NCBI GenBank assembly: GCA_008931825.1
Contig: QXVZ01030631.1
Coordinates: forward strand, 1-22,001
Length of the DNA: 22,001 nucleotides
Direction: 5' to 3'
Origin: Phallusia fumigata
Lineage: Eukaryota > Chordata > Ascidiacea > Phlebobranchia > Ascidiidae
This document shows, one piece after another, positions 7,389 to 19,100 of this stretch. The notes under the pieces were generated by a model that saw only the letters and a list, made by a program, of their open reading frames with translations, ran no database searches and was not told the origin of the DNA. Position 1 is the stretch's first letter. Each line of letters opens with the position of its first letter. The position numbers were made by a program, and so were the translations under genes.

Positions 7389-9574
7389 CGGGCAAGTGCG
7401 CCAAATATCTTTTTTCAGTAAGTCTAACCCTTGACCCTGAGACCAGGTTAATGCGTGTGTAACAATAAATGCAGTACATTCACGCCAGTTATCATTTACA
7501 ACCGTCTGATTGTCAAACGATTTTTTCTATGTAACCAATTCAAGGTAGTCAATGCAAATGATGGTCTGTAGCGCCTGCCACGTCACAATAATGTCGCTAA
7601 ACAAGGCTGGGTTGGGCGATTCTTCTTTATGAGATGTGTTCTAATCATTAAAAATAGAACCGCTTTGGGGAGTTTTACGATGGCCGCACGACATAACGTG
7701 TAGCTGTCCGAGCAACTTGAAGTACATAAAGGGTGCGTTAAAATTTATGTTGCATCTCTAACGCACAAGTACGGGATATTAACAAAGTCTGGGTATCAAA
7801 TTTCCAGCCACTTCTGTGAAACTACCAACACTAGAACTATATACATCGGTATGTATGATTATTTGATGTTTGAAATAAAAAAATATTCGCATTACCATTG
7901 CCACCTCAATAATTTTAAAAAAATTGCCTACTTAGCTAAATTGGTACAGACTTAATCTACCCATGCAAGCATTGTTTCACTCGTTAGCTTTGGTATTAAA
8001 ACCCCCCACAAGAAGTCACCACAAAGAGTTGGATCGTTTTTTGTTGGTTATATTTTTCTTACGAAAGATGGAAAATTTACATCACACGCATTTCCGCGGT
8101 TCGGTTACTTGTGGTACATCTTTTCAGTTAAATACACAAATGCAAACCCCACGGGAGAGGGAAAATGTGCATGATGACGTTGAATATGAAGTTACTGTTA
8201 TCTGGTTGCGGGATTAATTACAAGTGGTGTCGTGCGAGTACAATGATAAAGAGATAAAAGACACCAATTTGGCAGGCAAACGGTTAGCCTTATTTCGAGT
8301 TGCTCATCCCTTTACATGTACATTATCAGATTTGCTTGGTTTCGAAGTCGCGCGAAACAACAGGCTTCTGCAGTGAAAAAGCACAATAACAGGAAAAAAC
8401 GTCGAGACAATCTCGTGATCACGTGACAGCACGCATCAGTAGCTTCATCGATGGTTAGCTCTCGCGTGAAAGACGCACCAGCTCTAAAAACACGCACAAG
8501 AATGTGGTGGTGGCACTTGCTAAATTAACTACGGTTAATGCTACGACTGGGAAACGGTCGGGGTTAGTAGAAAAGCTATTGGGGAAAAGGCGATTGTCGA
8601 AGGCACCCGCGACAACTGGATTCTGTGTTGAAAAAAACGAACTTGTCAGTCGCTCGAAATAGTCCATAAGCTGACAAAGGCACTCCTGGAATTGTTCCCG
8701 AAAGCCGCAAGCGTACAGAAGCAGGCTCAAAATTCGCATGTTTAAGCAGCTTGAGGCTAGTCGGAAGCAACGCCGAAAAAAACAATATCCAGTCGGCTGA
8801 AAATTTGGCGTCAAGAGCGAGTGAAAAATGGGCGACGATGAGTGGTAAAATGCAATTTGCGACATGCAAAGTCCGAAAAAGAGCCACTGCGCGGAATTCA
8901 CAGAGCCGCAGCGGACCATCGGGTATGTACACAATAAATTACGGGGCAAAGTTGCTGACAAATAACTGCGGCCAGTCGAGACCCTAGGCTTAACGTTTGC
9001 TTTGTATGTGCTGGACATTAGGGTGAGGTAGGTTTTAGTTACTCATATTCACTGGAATAGTTTGCCGGACTTGGGTAATGTTGTGTGTATTTTACAAACG
9101 TGAGCTGAAATTTCGGTAACACTCGGGAGGGAGCAAAACGCGAACCGCTACTCTATAGCAGGGAAAAACAACGAAGGAAAAAGAACGCCATAAAATAATA
9201 ATAGTAAGAATATGCTGCAATGCGACGTTACAAAACGAACGGGAAAATAAAATTCGACTAAAACAGTAAAATGGTAAAAAGGCTATGTGGCGGGTGGGAT
9301 TCCTTGTGGATTGTGACATTAAACGCAGTGAAGCATGAACCTGGTCACGTGCGTGTGTGTTCCAGCATGACCGTCACGTGACCTCGTTCGACCAATAGAG
9401 GGTTATTAAAAGGTGTTCTTTGTTTTTTACAACTGTGCGGGCGCAAAAAAAGAAAAAAGCAGGTCGACCGCACACCAGGCACCAGTTCTAAAAACGGTAG
9501 TGGGCGCTCGCGAGCAACTGTGGCTGTCGGTCAGCGTTTGGTGATCAACACGTGAGTAGATGAGCGAGATACAT
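7389..9574. other. Intergenic stretch between the mosaic gene and the laminin gene
   Basis: The left part is the upstream region of the mosaic gene and the right part must hold the 3' UTR of the laminin gene. I see no domain and no exon-like conserved protein. I found no AATAAA on the minus strand, so the laminin polyadenylation site is not located. A 187-codon minus frame at 9018-8455 is discussed under findings. Confidence 0.5.
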
Positions 9575-12500
9575 TTAGTCCTGTTCGACCGGCGTCGCCG
9601 AGTAGCAATTGACTGGAATCGTCTGGTTGATCTGGCTAAGGTTCTCAATCTCAGCTCGCAACTGCGCGATGTACATGTCATACTCGGTAAGTGTGGTGTT
9701 CTGTTTGGCAACCTCGGCTTCCAGCTCATCCACTTTGCCAGGTAGATCGGCTTCCTCTACTTGGATCCGCAACCTCTCGAGTTCGTCTTCCAAGTCGCTA
9801 ATCTCAGTTTCATCCACATCCGCCATATCATCTGTAACCAAAACAGATGCTCAGTAAGAACGATTTATAGTTCGAAGGTGCTGCTGCTTAAACATAAACG
9901 TGTGTGAAATGAGAAGATAGCGGTCTGGCCATTTACATGTAAAACATGAAAAATTTAACACACATGAAATAAATTACATAAATTTTTGGCATTTTAACGC
10001 AGACAAGATTGTTAAAGTGACTTACTCAGTCTGGTGAGAATGTCTTGCAGCTCCCCAAGGACAGCGTTCACCTTTTGACGAGTACGTGCCGCGTTGATTG
10101 CCGCATCGGTTGCGCTATCGGTTGCCTGAAGAGAAACATAAAAATGTAAACCCTCAAATATAATTTGAAGATTTGTGCAAGCATTTAGAGCACAACCAAC
10201 AAACCTCTGCAACTGCTGCCTGGTCGGTAGCGGCTTGTTGTTCGGCACTCGACAAATCCATTTCGGTTTGATCCAACTCGGCAGTGAGACGATCAACTTT
10301 GTCACTCACGACAGATGCTTGTCCAGCGCTTGCTACAGCGTCGTTGAGGATTGTTTGAGCGCTCTGTTAACAGAAAATAATGTTGCTTATGCTATCTTTG
10401 GGTTTAGACCATTCTTAGTATTGAAACTATCGATATCCTTAACATACAGGTCTGTGAACGTGGTCTAGGTAGGGTATTCAACCTTCCAAATCCAAATCCC
10501 TGTGCCTAAAGCTTAAACCCTGTTCAAATGTCCAAATCTGCACGTAACTTTTACTCCAAAATTGCTATGTCAAAAAACTGTCTGACGCAGGAGATTCATA
10601 GAATTTATTTGGCTGACGCAAGAAGGGCAACGCGTCATCACTTACAGTTTGAATGTTTCCGGCAATGTTGAGCGCTTGTTGAGCCTTGTTGCTTGCTTGC
10701 ACGGCTATTTCGCGAGCGGTGCCCAGTGCAGCCTGAGCGGCGGCAGTCTTGTTGTTTGCAAGGTCGATCTTGTTTTGCACTTCATCTGTCTGGCGCAGAG
10801 CGTCCTCCGCTCTTTCCCGGTTCGATGTAATCTCGTTGTCGAAGCCTGTACGTAAAATGAAAGTCAGAAATTGCAATGTAATCAGACTGACCTACTAAAA
10901 AGCTGTTCAAGGTCTGGCAATATTACCCGATATAATACACTACTTTTTGGTCAACACCGACTTACTTTCAAGAGTAGCCTGGCTGTTGAGCACTGATTGG
11001 TAGGTTGCGTTTCCAATAGTAACAGCCTCAAGGGCAGCTTGTTCTGAACTGTGAACCTGAGCCATCAACTTGTCAGCGTTCTGTGAACAAAAACACGCGG
11101 ACTTTAGTTAACTGACTTGTATCATTAGGACAATAAAGCGGGCACTTACGTTCTGTGACGTCAGAGCGTACTGAAGTTGTGATTCGGCCAGTGATATTTG
11201 CGCTGCAAGTTCAATGTGGCTAGTTTTGTAATCCTCGTCCAAACGGTCAATCTGTAAGTTCAATCTGTATGTTTAGTGCATGGACAATTATTAGGCCAGT
11301 GGCAAGGCCCTCGGTATTGTCAAGGGACCCACAATCCCTTTGTCGCTAATATTTATAACATCTACGTCACATCTTCCAGCCCTACCTCGGGAATAAGGGC
11401 TTGAGCTTCGTTGATTATATTTTGCGATCGTGTGTCCATATCTTCAGTGTCAACATCAGGGACGGTCAACTTGCTGGCTTTGGTGAAAAGATCGGTCGAT
11501 TCGTTTTTGGCAGCCTCCGCATTGTTTTTTACTATTGGCGATTGCGCCAGAAGATCGTCACGCATTGCGCGGGCTGCTGGGATTTTGTCGCTAAAATGAA
11601 AGTTTTATGGTGAAAAACATCACGTAGTTATACATTTGCTGGCATAGGACAATAAACCGTATAGTAATGCTGACATAAAATAACGCCCTCAGTTGATTAA
11701 CTTACCCTGAGTCAATTAAGTCGGTAAGTGTGGTGAGAAGATCTTCAAGCGTGTTGATCGCAGACTGCACGGCGTCCTGCGCCTGACGTGAAGTATCCAA
11801 AGCTTGCTGTGATGTTGCCACCACCTCCTGGGACTCCATCTGATGTCTGCAACATCATATTACTTCATAACACCAACTGTGGCACCAGGCGAAATAAATT
11901 TTAACCTTTATTGGAATAGTTGTGGCGGATGTACAAAGAGATTGTATGAATTAAAACTTACGTGTTCGCCAAGGTTTCGGCCTCTTCAGCCAATCGACTC
12001 ATGTTGTTTTCCTTGCTTAAACTTTCTTGGGCGATCTCTTGTGCGTCCATCAAGTTCATCATAGCCTGGAAAACAGCACTTACATAATCACATAGACCAA
12101 ACCTTGATTTTATGTGTGCTAAGAAACACTAGCAGCACCTATCACAAACAACTCATTTTTTTCGAGAACAAAAATTAATTAGTTTTTGTAAATTCATAAG
12201 GAGTGGTGCCTACTACTTGTTCACGACAAATTTACTTTCTTTGCCTAAGCACGGATCAAAATATAATTTTTACGGTAGGCATACTTGCCCATCGTATTGC
12301 CAGCTTTAAGTGTATTTACCGCACGTAAATTTTCCTTGTTTCTTTACAGTTAAAGCATTATGAGTTACCTGGTCCAATTTCTCCTGGGCAATTCGCAGCA
12401 AGTTTTTGATGTCAACTGTGTCGTTCTGAGCTCGGTCCATCGTCTCTCTCGCGTCCTCAACGGCAGTGTTGCAAGACGCAACATTCTCTTCCACCATCGT

Positions 12501-13136
12501 AAGTTTTGTGTAAATCTGCTGCAGTTGGAACTCTACCTGGTCGGTCTGTTCGCGAAGTTTTTTCATCTCGGCTAAAAATGGAACAACAGTTTTGTATTTG
12601 TTTGCCTTTAATGAGACTGTGACCATGGGTGCACCACCTTTCATGAAAAGCAACCTAAGGTAATACCTGAGTACCTGGCCCATACAGTGATATTGCTATT
12701 TTAAATGACCCAAAGAATACCAGTGGGTTTTTGCGCGACCTTTTCATAACGTTTATGTGTTTTCAGTAGAGAAACCCAGCTCAATTTTAAAACCGATCAA
12801 AACTTGAGTTTTACTGTTTGGTTTTGCAGCAGTTACTTTCGCTTTATAACATCTGCAGAACGCTGGTGGTATTAATTCAAAGCCAGGAAACATCCAATGA
12901 GCTCGACGATCGTTTACGTATCCGCTGCACGAACTCACCTTTATTCCTGTCTGCACGTTCATTGAGTTTCTGTACAGTGTCGTTTAGCTCGGCCAGCTGG
13001 TCGAGGAAGTCATCGCTTGCACTGTCAAGCATTGGTTGGTGGTACCCGATGTTTTCAGTGATATTCACGAGACGAGCCAACTCGGCGCGGTGGGTGTCAA
13101 CTGCGTCTTGCACGAGGCCGTAACAGGCAGGACATT
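9575..13136 (-). CDS. LAMC1: Laminin gamma exons: coiled coil (domains II and I) and C-terminus
   Basis: Eleven exons from 13136 to 9575 encode about 590 residues rich in A, E, Q, L, K and D in heptad-like pattern. The block opens [13 protein letters not shown], with the paired cysteines that link the three chains at the top of the coil, and ends [21 protein letters not shown]. The near-terminal cysteine is the one that pairs with the beta chain. The glutamate third from the end matches the residue needed for integrin binding by gamma-1. For exon 11846-11706 I took the acceptor ending at 11847, since the nearer CAG breaks the frame. One additional cysteine (NVASCN) lies early in the coil. Confidence 0.9.
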
Positions 13137-16100
13137 CTGTCAAGGACACCACTAATTAATAGGACGAAAATGTAGCGATTTTCACTGCACCTATATTATG
13201 CAAGACTAGGGCAATAAAAAATTATTATCAAAATGTACCTACTATGCAAATTTACTGAAGACAATTTAAAGCCGCCTGGAGAAAAATACCTTAAATACCA
13301 CTTTTAATACTCTAGAAGAGTTGTAATTGTTGCATTTTATCATAACTACCTTCTCGTGGTGAGTAAAGTCAAAAACTATCGGTTTTGCAAACTGAGCTAC
13401 GATGAAGTCTTACCGACGCATCCGTTGGCGATATCGAAGTAGTTTTCCTGACACTGGTCGCATTTGATTCCGAGCACTCCCTCCTTACAGTCGCACCGTC
13501 CATCTTCATTGCACTGAAGTGACGCGCTTCCATCCACATTACATTCACAAGCTACAAAGAATAAAGGTGTCAGGAGATTCATAAAATAGTTACAAAATCT
13601 GTAACGCAACCACAATATAAAAAAATTCTGCAAGTCAGTGGTCTAGTAGGTATGAATAATGATATTAATCATATTTCTTATCAAATAAAAATTTAACGAC
13701 ATTCAAAAATCTTACCCATACACCCATCGCCAGACAAGTTGAAGTAATTGGGCAAGCACTGGTTACATGTTTGTCCACCGACTCCCGGCAAACACTCGCA
13801 CTGACCACTCTCCTGGTCGCATTCGCCAGTGGTAGAGCCAATCATGTGACAGTTGCAATTCTCACAACCTTCTCCACTGTGCAAGTTCCAGTATCCGGCA
13901 CGACAACGGTCACAGGTGCGGCCTGAAACATTATGGCAATGTTGTGGTTGGTGTGATATCTGTATTTATAGGCTGCTGTAATTTACAATTAGTGATTTAA
14001 AACTCTTGGAAGCAAAGTTTACGATAGAAACCATAACCATCATTTATTCTCCATGAGATAACACCAGTTACAATTTCTCTATTAATTTACTTTCGCTTTG
14101 CCGTGTAAAACGTTTCGGTATAGATGTAATATTGTATGCCTTTTCTTAAGAGTGAGGTTCGCAGAGGTATTTATCCATTTAAAACATTTTTTTAAGTAAG
14201 CTACCTTCAACATTGGGCAAGCAGTCGCATCTTCCATTGGTCGGGTTGCAAGTGGCGATGTGTCGGCTTCCCAGATGATCACACTCACACACTGAAACCA
14301 AAGAAGTCACATATCAAACACAATATTCGCAACAATGAACGCCTCTCCACACACCCTTGAGAGCGCCAGAACCTTAAATTTTTCTTTGTTTTATTTCACT
14401 GCGCCATGAACTTACACTGGCATCGTTCCTCCGGGATGTTGGTCACCGCCTTTCCGAAGTAACCGGGCAGACATTCATCACAATGAAAGCCGGTGGTGTT
14501 GTGAATGCATTTGAGACATTCGCCCGATGTGCTGTTGCAGTTCATGATGGCGTTGTCGTCGATGTTGCCGTTACACATGCAGCGCTGACAGGGGCCGGTT
14601 GTACGTGGGTCGCCAAACCAACCGTCAGTGCACATCTCGCATTGCTTGCCTGTGAAGACGAAAACATGTTTGTAGTGCTGTAATTTGAACGACGTTGACC
14701 AATTATGACAGTAAAATTTTCCTAATGTACAAAAAGTCCCCAATCTGTCAGTAACAATTCTGGTACCGACATATTTCAAGAGTTTGGCGTCATTTTAAGC
14801 GTACCAACCTGCATGACCAGGTGGGCAACTCGTACATACAACACTGCCATCATCCATCATTGCACATGCCGAATGGTTTGGTGGGCAGGGACACGACTGA
14901 CATTCGTGCGGGGTTCCGCGTCGAGACTCCTCGCCGTTAAAGTAATAACCTTCCGCACACAACTCACAGTGATCTCCCATGGTATTGTGGTCGCAATCAC
15001 AAACACCTGTTGATTGAAATAAAAACAAAGATTGTTTAAATTTGCAATACATAGTCATTGTGGTTCAATTTCACCAGCGTAAGTTAAAAAGCATGTGTCA
15101 CAACTCAGAAGTTAAACCAATCAAGTAATGTCAAATGCCTACTATACAGATTTAGGAATCACAGCAATGTGACATTGACATGGTTGTAGACAGACATGCA
15201 AATTTACTACGAACCAAGACAGCATCCACTTAAAGTGGTAAAATTTAATTAGGGATCTGCTGCTAAGGCCGCAATTCCCAATTGCTTAACGCTGTAGCTT
15301 CACACGGTCTAGCTGCTAACCACAAAATCTAAGCTTACCGGTAACTGGGTCGCAAGTTGTCCCGTGTCCGTTACAGTTGCATGGAATACATGCTGCCAGC
15401 TCATCACCGTTCGGCGGGTCACGTGTGAAACCTTCGGCGCACTCGTCAGCAAACGGACCAGTGAATCCGTCCACCTCGCATCTCTCCACCCAGTTAGCTT
15501 GTGGGCCGGCGCCGAACTTCTCGGCAGTTGTCAATTGCACGTTGTCCAAATGACCGACCACTGTAGATTCGAATTGGTTGGTACATAACGCACGAAATGT
15601 TAAAGAGAGATTACTTCAACTTTTTTAATTTTTAAACATGTATGCCATTCTGTTTTTAAGAAAGGTTTCAGTAAGAAAGGTCAAAAGGGTCTTGGATTTC
15701 ACACAAATTGTCCGTGCTTTCCACACCAATTATGATCAGTTATGTATGCCCATGTAAACGTTTTGCACTCCCACCCAAACAAAACATTGTTTCTCCCAAT
15801 AAAACCACAAATGGTAAAGTCAAAAGTGCTTACATCCTTCTCCGTAAGTGGATCGGATCTCAATCTTTTTCAGTGTGTTAAGCATGAGCTGGAAATGGAA
15901 GGGGGAGATACTTGGCCTAAAACCGGCGGCTTCGTGCAGACGGAAGCGATAAAGCTGTCTTTCACTCGTTGGCATTCTGTTGCCCTTTAACAAAGAAGCA
16001 GCATGTCAGTGCATTCAACACATTTTCGCCACCAAAACAGTATTACTATTGAAACTCAACCTCAAAACATGTAGTGTCATATTAAAGCAATAAGAAAACA

Positions 16101-19100
16101 AGTGTAAGGGTTGATATAACTGTAAAAGCTATAAGTTGTTGTAAAAATGTACTCTTTACCTGTCCGGTAATACTGATGGAAACTTTCATGTCGTTGCCGT
16201 TTTCGTCCTCGCCAACTAGAATAAGGTCCTCCCTGCTTGCGACCGCCACGCCACCGTTCAAGTCGCTTGCTCCACTACCGGTATCAAGCAATGCTGAAGC
16301 GTGTTGCTCCAACCATAAATCGAACTCCAACATCTGATTGTAGCTGAACACTTGTTCACCGCTGTACTTTGCTAAAAAGGAATCAAGTCGTATAGTTTTG
16401 TGTTTATAGATGAGCACAGTAACATGTTTTTGGACCTTCAAATTCAAAGAAACCATTTACCTACTTATGCACTGAGAACTACAAAACAAAACTTCAGATT
16501 AACTGTGCATCAGACCAGGAGTTGAAAACCTTAGGGAAACTTACAGAGGCAGAGTTGCCTCAACCAAAGTGCTTTCTCGGGACCACAATCAAAGCCACAA
16601 ACTTTCCACACCTGCCGTTCACAAGAGAATCGAGGAAACAGACATAAATTCGCCGTTTACAAAAGACTTGGCGCTCAACCGGCGCCAGGAGTCATTAACC
16701 TATATCTAGCCGCCGTTAAGCCGGACAACATCCGGTCAGCAGTCGTACCTGGAGCGACGAAGTAGGACATGTAGTAATTGTCGGGGAACATACTGATGTG
16801 ATCGCCATTGTAGCGAACCTCGCTCGGGTCGCCATAGTAATCCCGACCTTGCCAAAAGTCATCATCTGATTAAAACATATCAGGGTTAAATTGGAAAATT
16901 CATACATTGGAAAGCGATGGAACTCTTCCGAAGAATGAAAAACTAAAAACACTTTTGTCGCATGTATATTATCTATTTTACTAAGAAGGATTAACGGAAC
17001 TATTTTACTAAGAAGGATTAACATGCAAAACATGAACAGAAGCTGTAGTAAGATTATACATGACAGTTGCAGTATTTTAGAAATGTGAATGATTTGATAT
17101 TTTAATGTGGCCGAAATGTATTAGCGTGAATTTCGTAATAGGCTTAAATTGAGTAACAGGCAGAAGCAATCATAATACATTGACATTCCCCTTTATCTTG
17201 AATAGCCTGAAATGCTCCCCAAGGGAGAAGACCTTTCCAATACGACTGATATATAACGTAGGAGGCGGTTAGTCAGAACGACTGAAATTGTCTTGCCCAC
17301 CCCAAGCGCTTAGTAGTTGGTCAAATGGTATGGCAAGTTAAAGTGCGGCCTGGCTGCACTGCGATGTTTGGTTATGGTTTCTTACTCAATCGCCGTCGCC
17401 ACAGGAAATGCCAAGTTTGGGAGACGGCGACATTAACGCTGACGCAATCGCCACTTTGTGGTTTTTCGTCAATTTTCTAAACATTCTTATTCGACACCTA
17501 ACCCGCCTAGGGGTTAAACACGGGACATACAGCATAGGCGAGTGTGTGAAATGATAAAGAGAAACTGTTAGAGATTGATCGGTCGGCTTGGTTGTTTGTA
17601 CCTGATTGGAAGTCGCTGATAATGTATGCAACGGTGTAGTCAGGTGAAACACTACATACTGACGAATGTCCGTAGCAGAAGCACGCCGTGCATCCATATG
17701 GGTTTGATGCTTGTAAGTTCATGAAGCCAGGTTTGCAACTGCAAAGAACAATATGTTTGTTTATTTTTTTGTTGTGATACACACATAAAACGACCAGTGT
17801 TTTTAAAAGTAACAATAACGCACAAAGATTTTTTCCCAAAAATCTATCCTCAAAAGTATAATTTTACAAACATGTCGCAGTTGGTTCCTTCCACGTTCAA
17901 CTTGCAAACGCAGTCTCCGGTATCGGCGTCACAAACTGTTCCGTCTCTGGTGCCGTCGCCAGAACACTGACACAGCCTGGTGTGAGGAGAAAATAGTAAT
18001 TACACACCGAACCGCAAACACCACGCAGCGTCATTAAACGTTGTGAAAACAACTTACGAGCATCCCGCTTCACTCAGTCCGAAGTATCCGTTCATGCATT
18101 GATCGCACCTGGCGCCCCCAACACCGGGTTTACATCTGCACTGACCGTTTTCGTCGCATTGTTGGCTGGTTGCACCTGCGTTCGAAATACTGTTAAAATT
18201 GCGTAAAACACATTTAGGCGCAGACGAAAAGCTGCGAGAAGACTTGTTTTTGTTCGCCTATGATGTTTATTTGCATAGAGTACGAACCTATTCCACTGCA
18301 TTCACAAGCTGTGCATCTGTTTGTTGCTGGGTCTCTGAAGTGGTAAGACTGGCAAAATTCGCAATGAGGCCCGGCTGTGTTTTCCCGGCAATTCGTACAG
18401 TGGCCTCCTCGCCCGGTCTGTCGATACAGCTCGGCGTCGTAGTAGCAGCTGTCAGACATCCCGTTGCAGTCACATTCTACAAGACAAAACCGCATTGTTA
18501 TTGCTACGCCATCGCTCAGCACAACTCGGGAGGAACTTGAAGCTATGTTACGAAACATGTCGCCGATACGCCTACGTAGGCGTGTCGCTTCAAACGCGAA
18601 ATGACGCCAATCAGACAAAGTCATCGCGGATTCGCCGCTTCGTTTGAAGTTGCTCCTTTCATGCGCGCGCACGAGTCAATTCAGAAGATTATTTCCGGAG
18701 CCAGGGGATGCTAATAGCGGCTCGTAACAACTTCTTGATGCTCTCACGTTCAAGTTATAACAGCGGTGACGACAAGTTAGTATGCAGGTGGGACGACGCC
18801 CGAAGCCCATGTATTTCAGCAGAATATGTGAGCAGCGAAGCGCTTCGTGGGTGGGTGAACGCGAATGGAGGCGATTTCCCAGCCCGACAATGAGTCAAGT
18901 GAAAGTTTGCAAGTGGAGCGTGGAAGGCCAGAACGAGTGACATCATACTGTGTCACAACAAAACAAGACACCGCCAGTTTTGTGCAACACTGCAAAAAAC
19001 GCGCGGTCTCTGGCGGAGTTCGCCTGCGACTATTTCTTCGACAGCGGTTATAACCATAATGTTTCTAAACATTTAAAGTGTAAACAAACGAGTTGCCCAA

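Noticed and set aside
7963-8217. Plus-strand open frame of 84 codons in the intergenic region
   Set aside because: No recognisable domain, no exon context, and a length expected by chance.
15977-15984. Acceptor CAG that would start the L4 exon at 15976
   Set aside because: It gives a stop codon in frame. The AAAG acceptor ending at 15985 keeps the frame and restores the conserved QGN.
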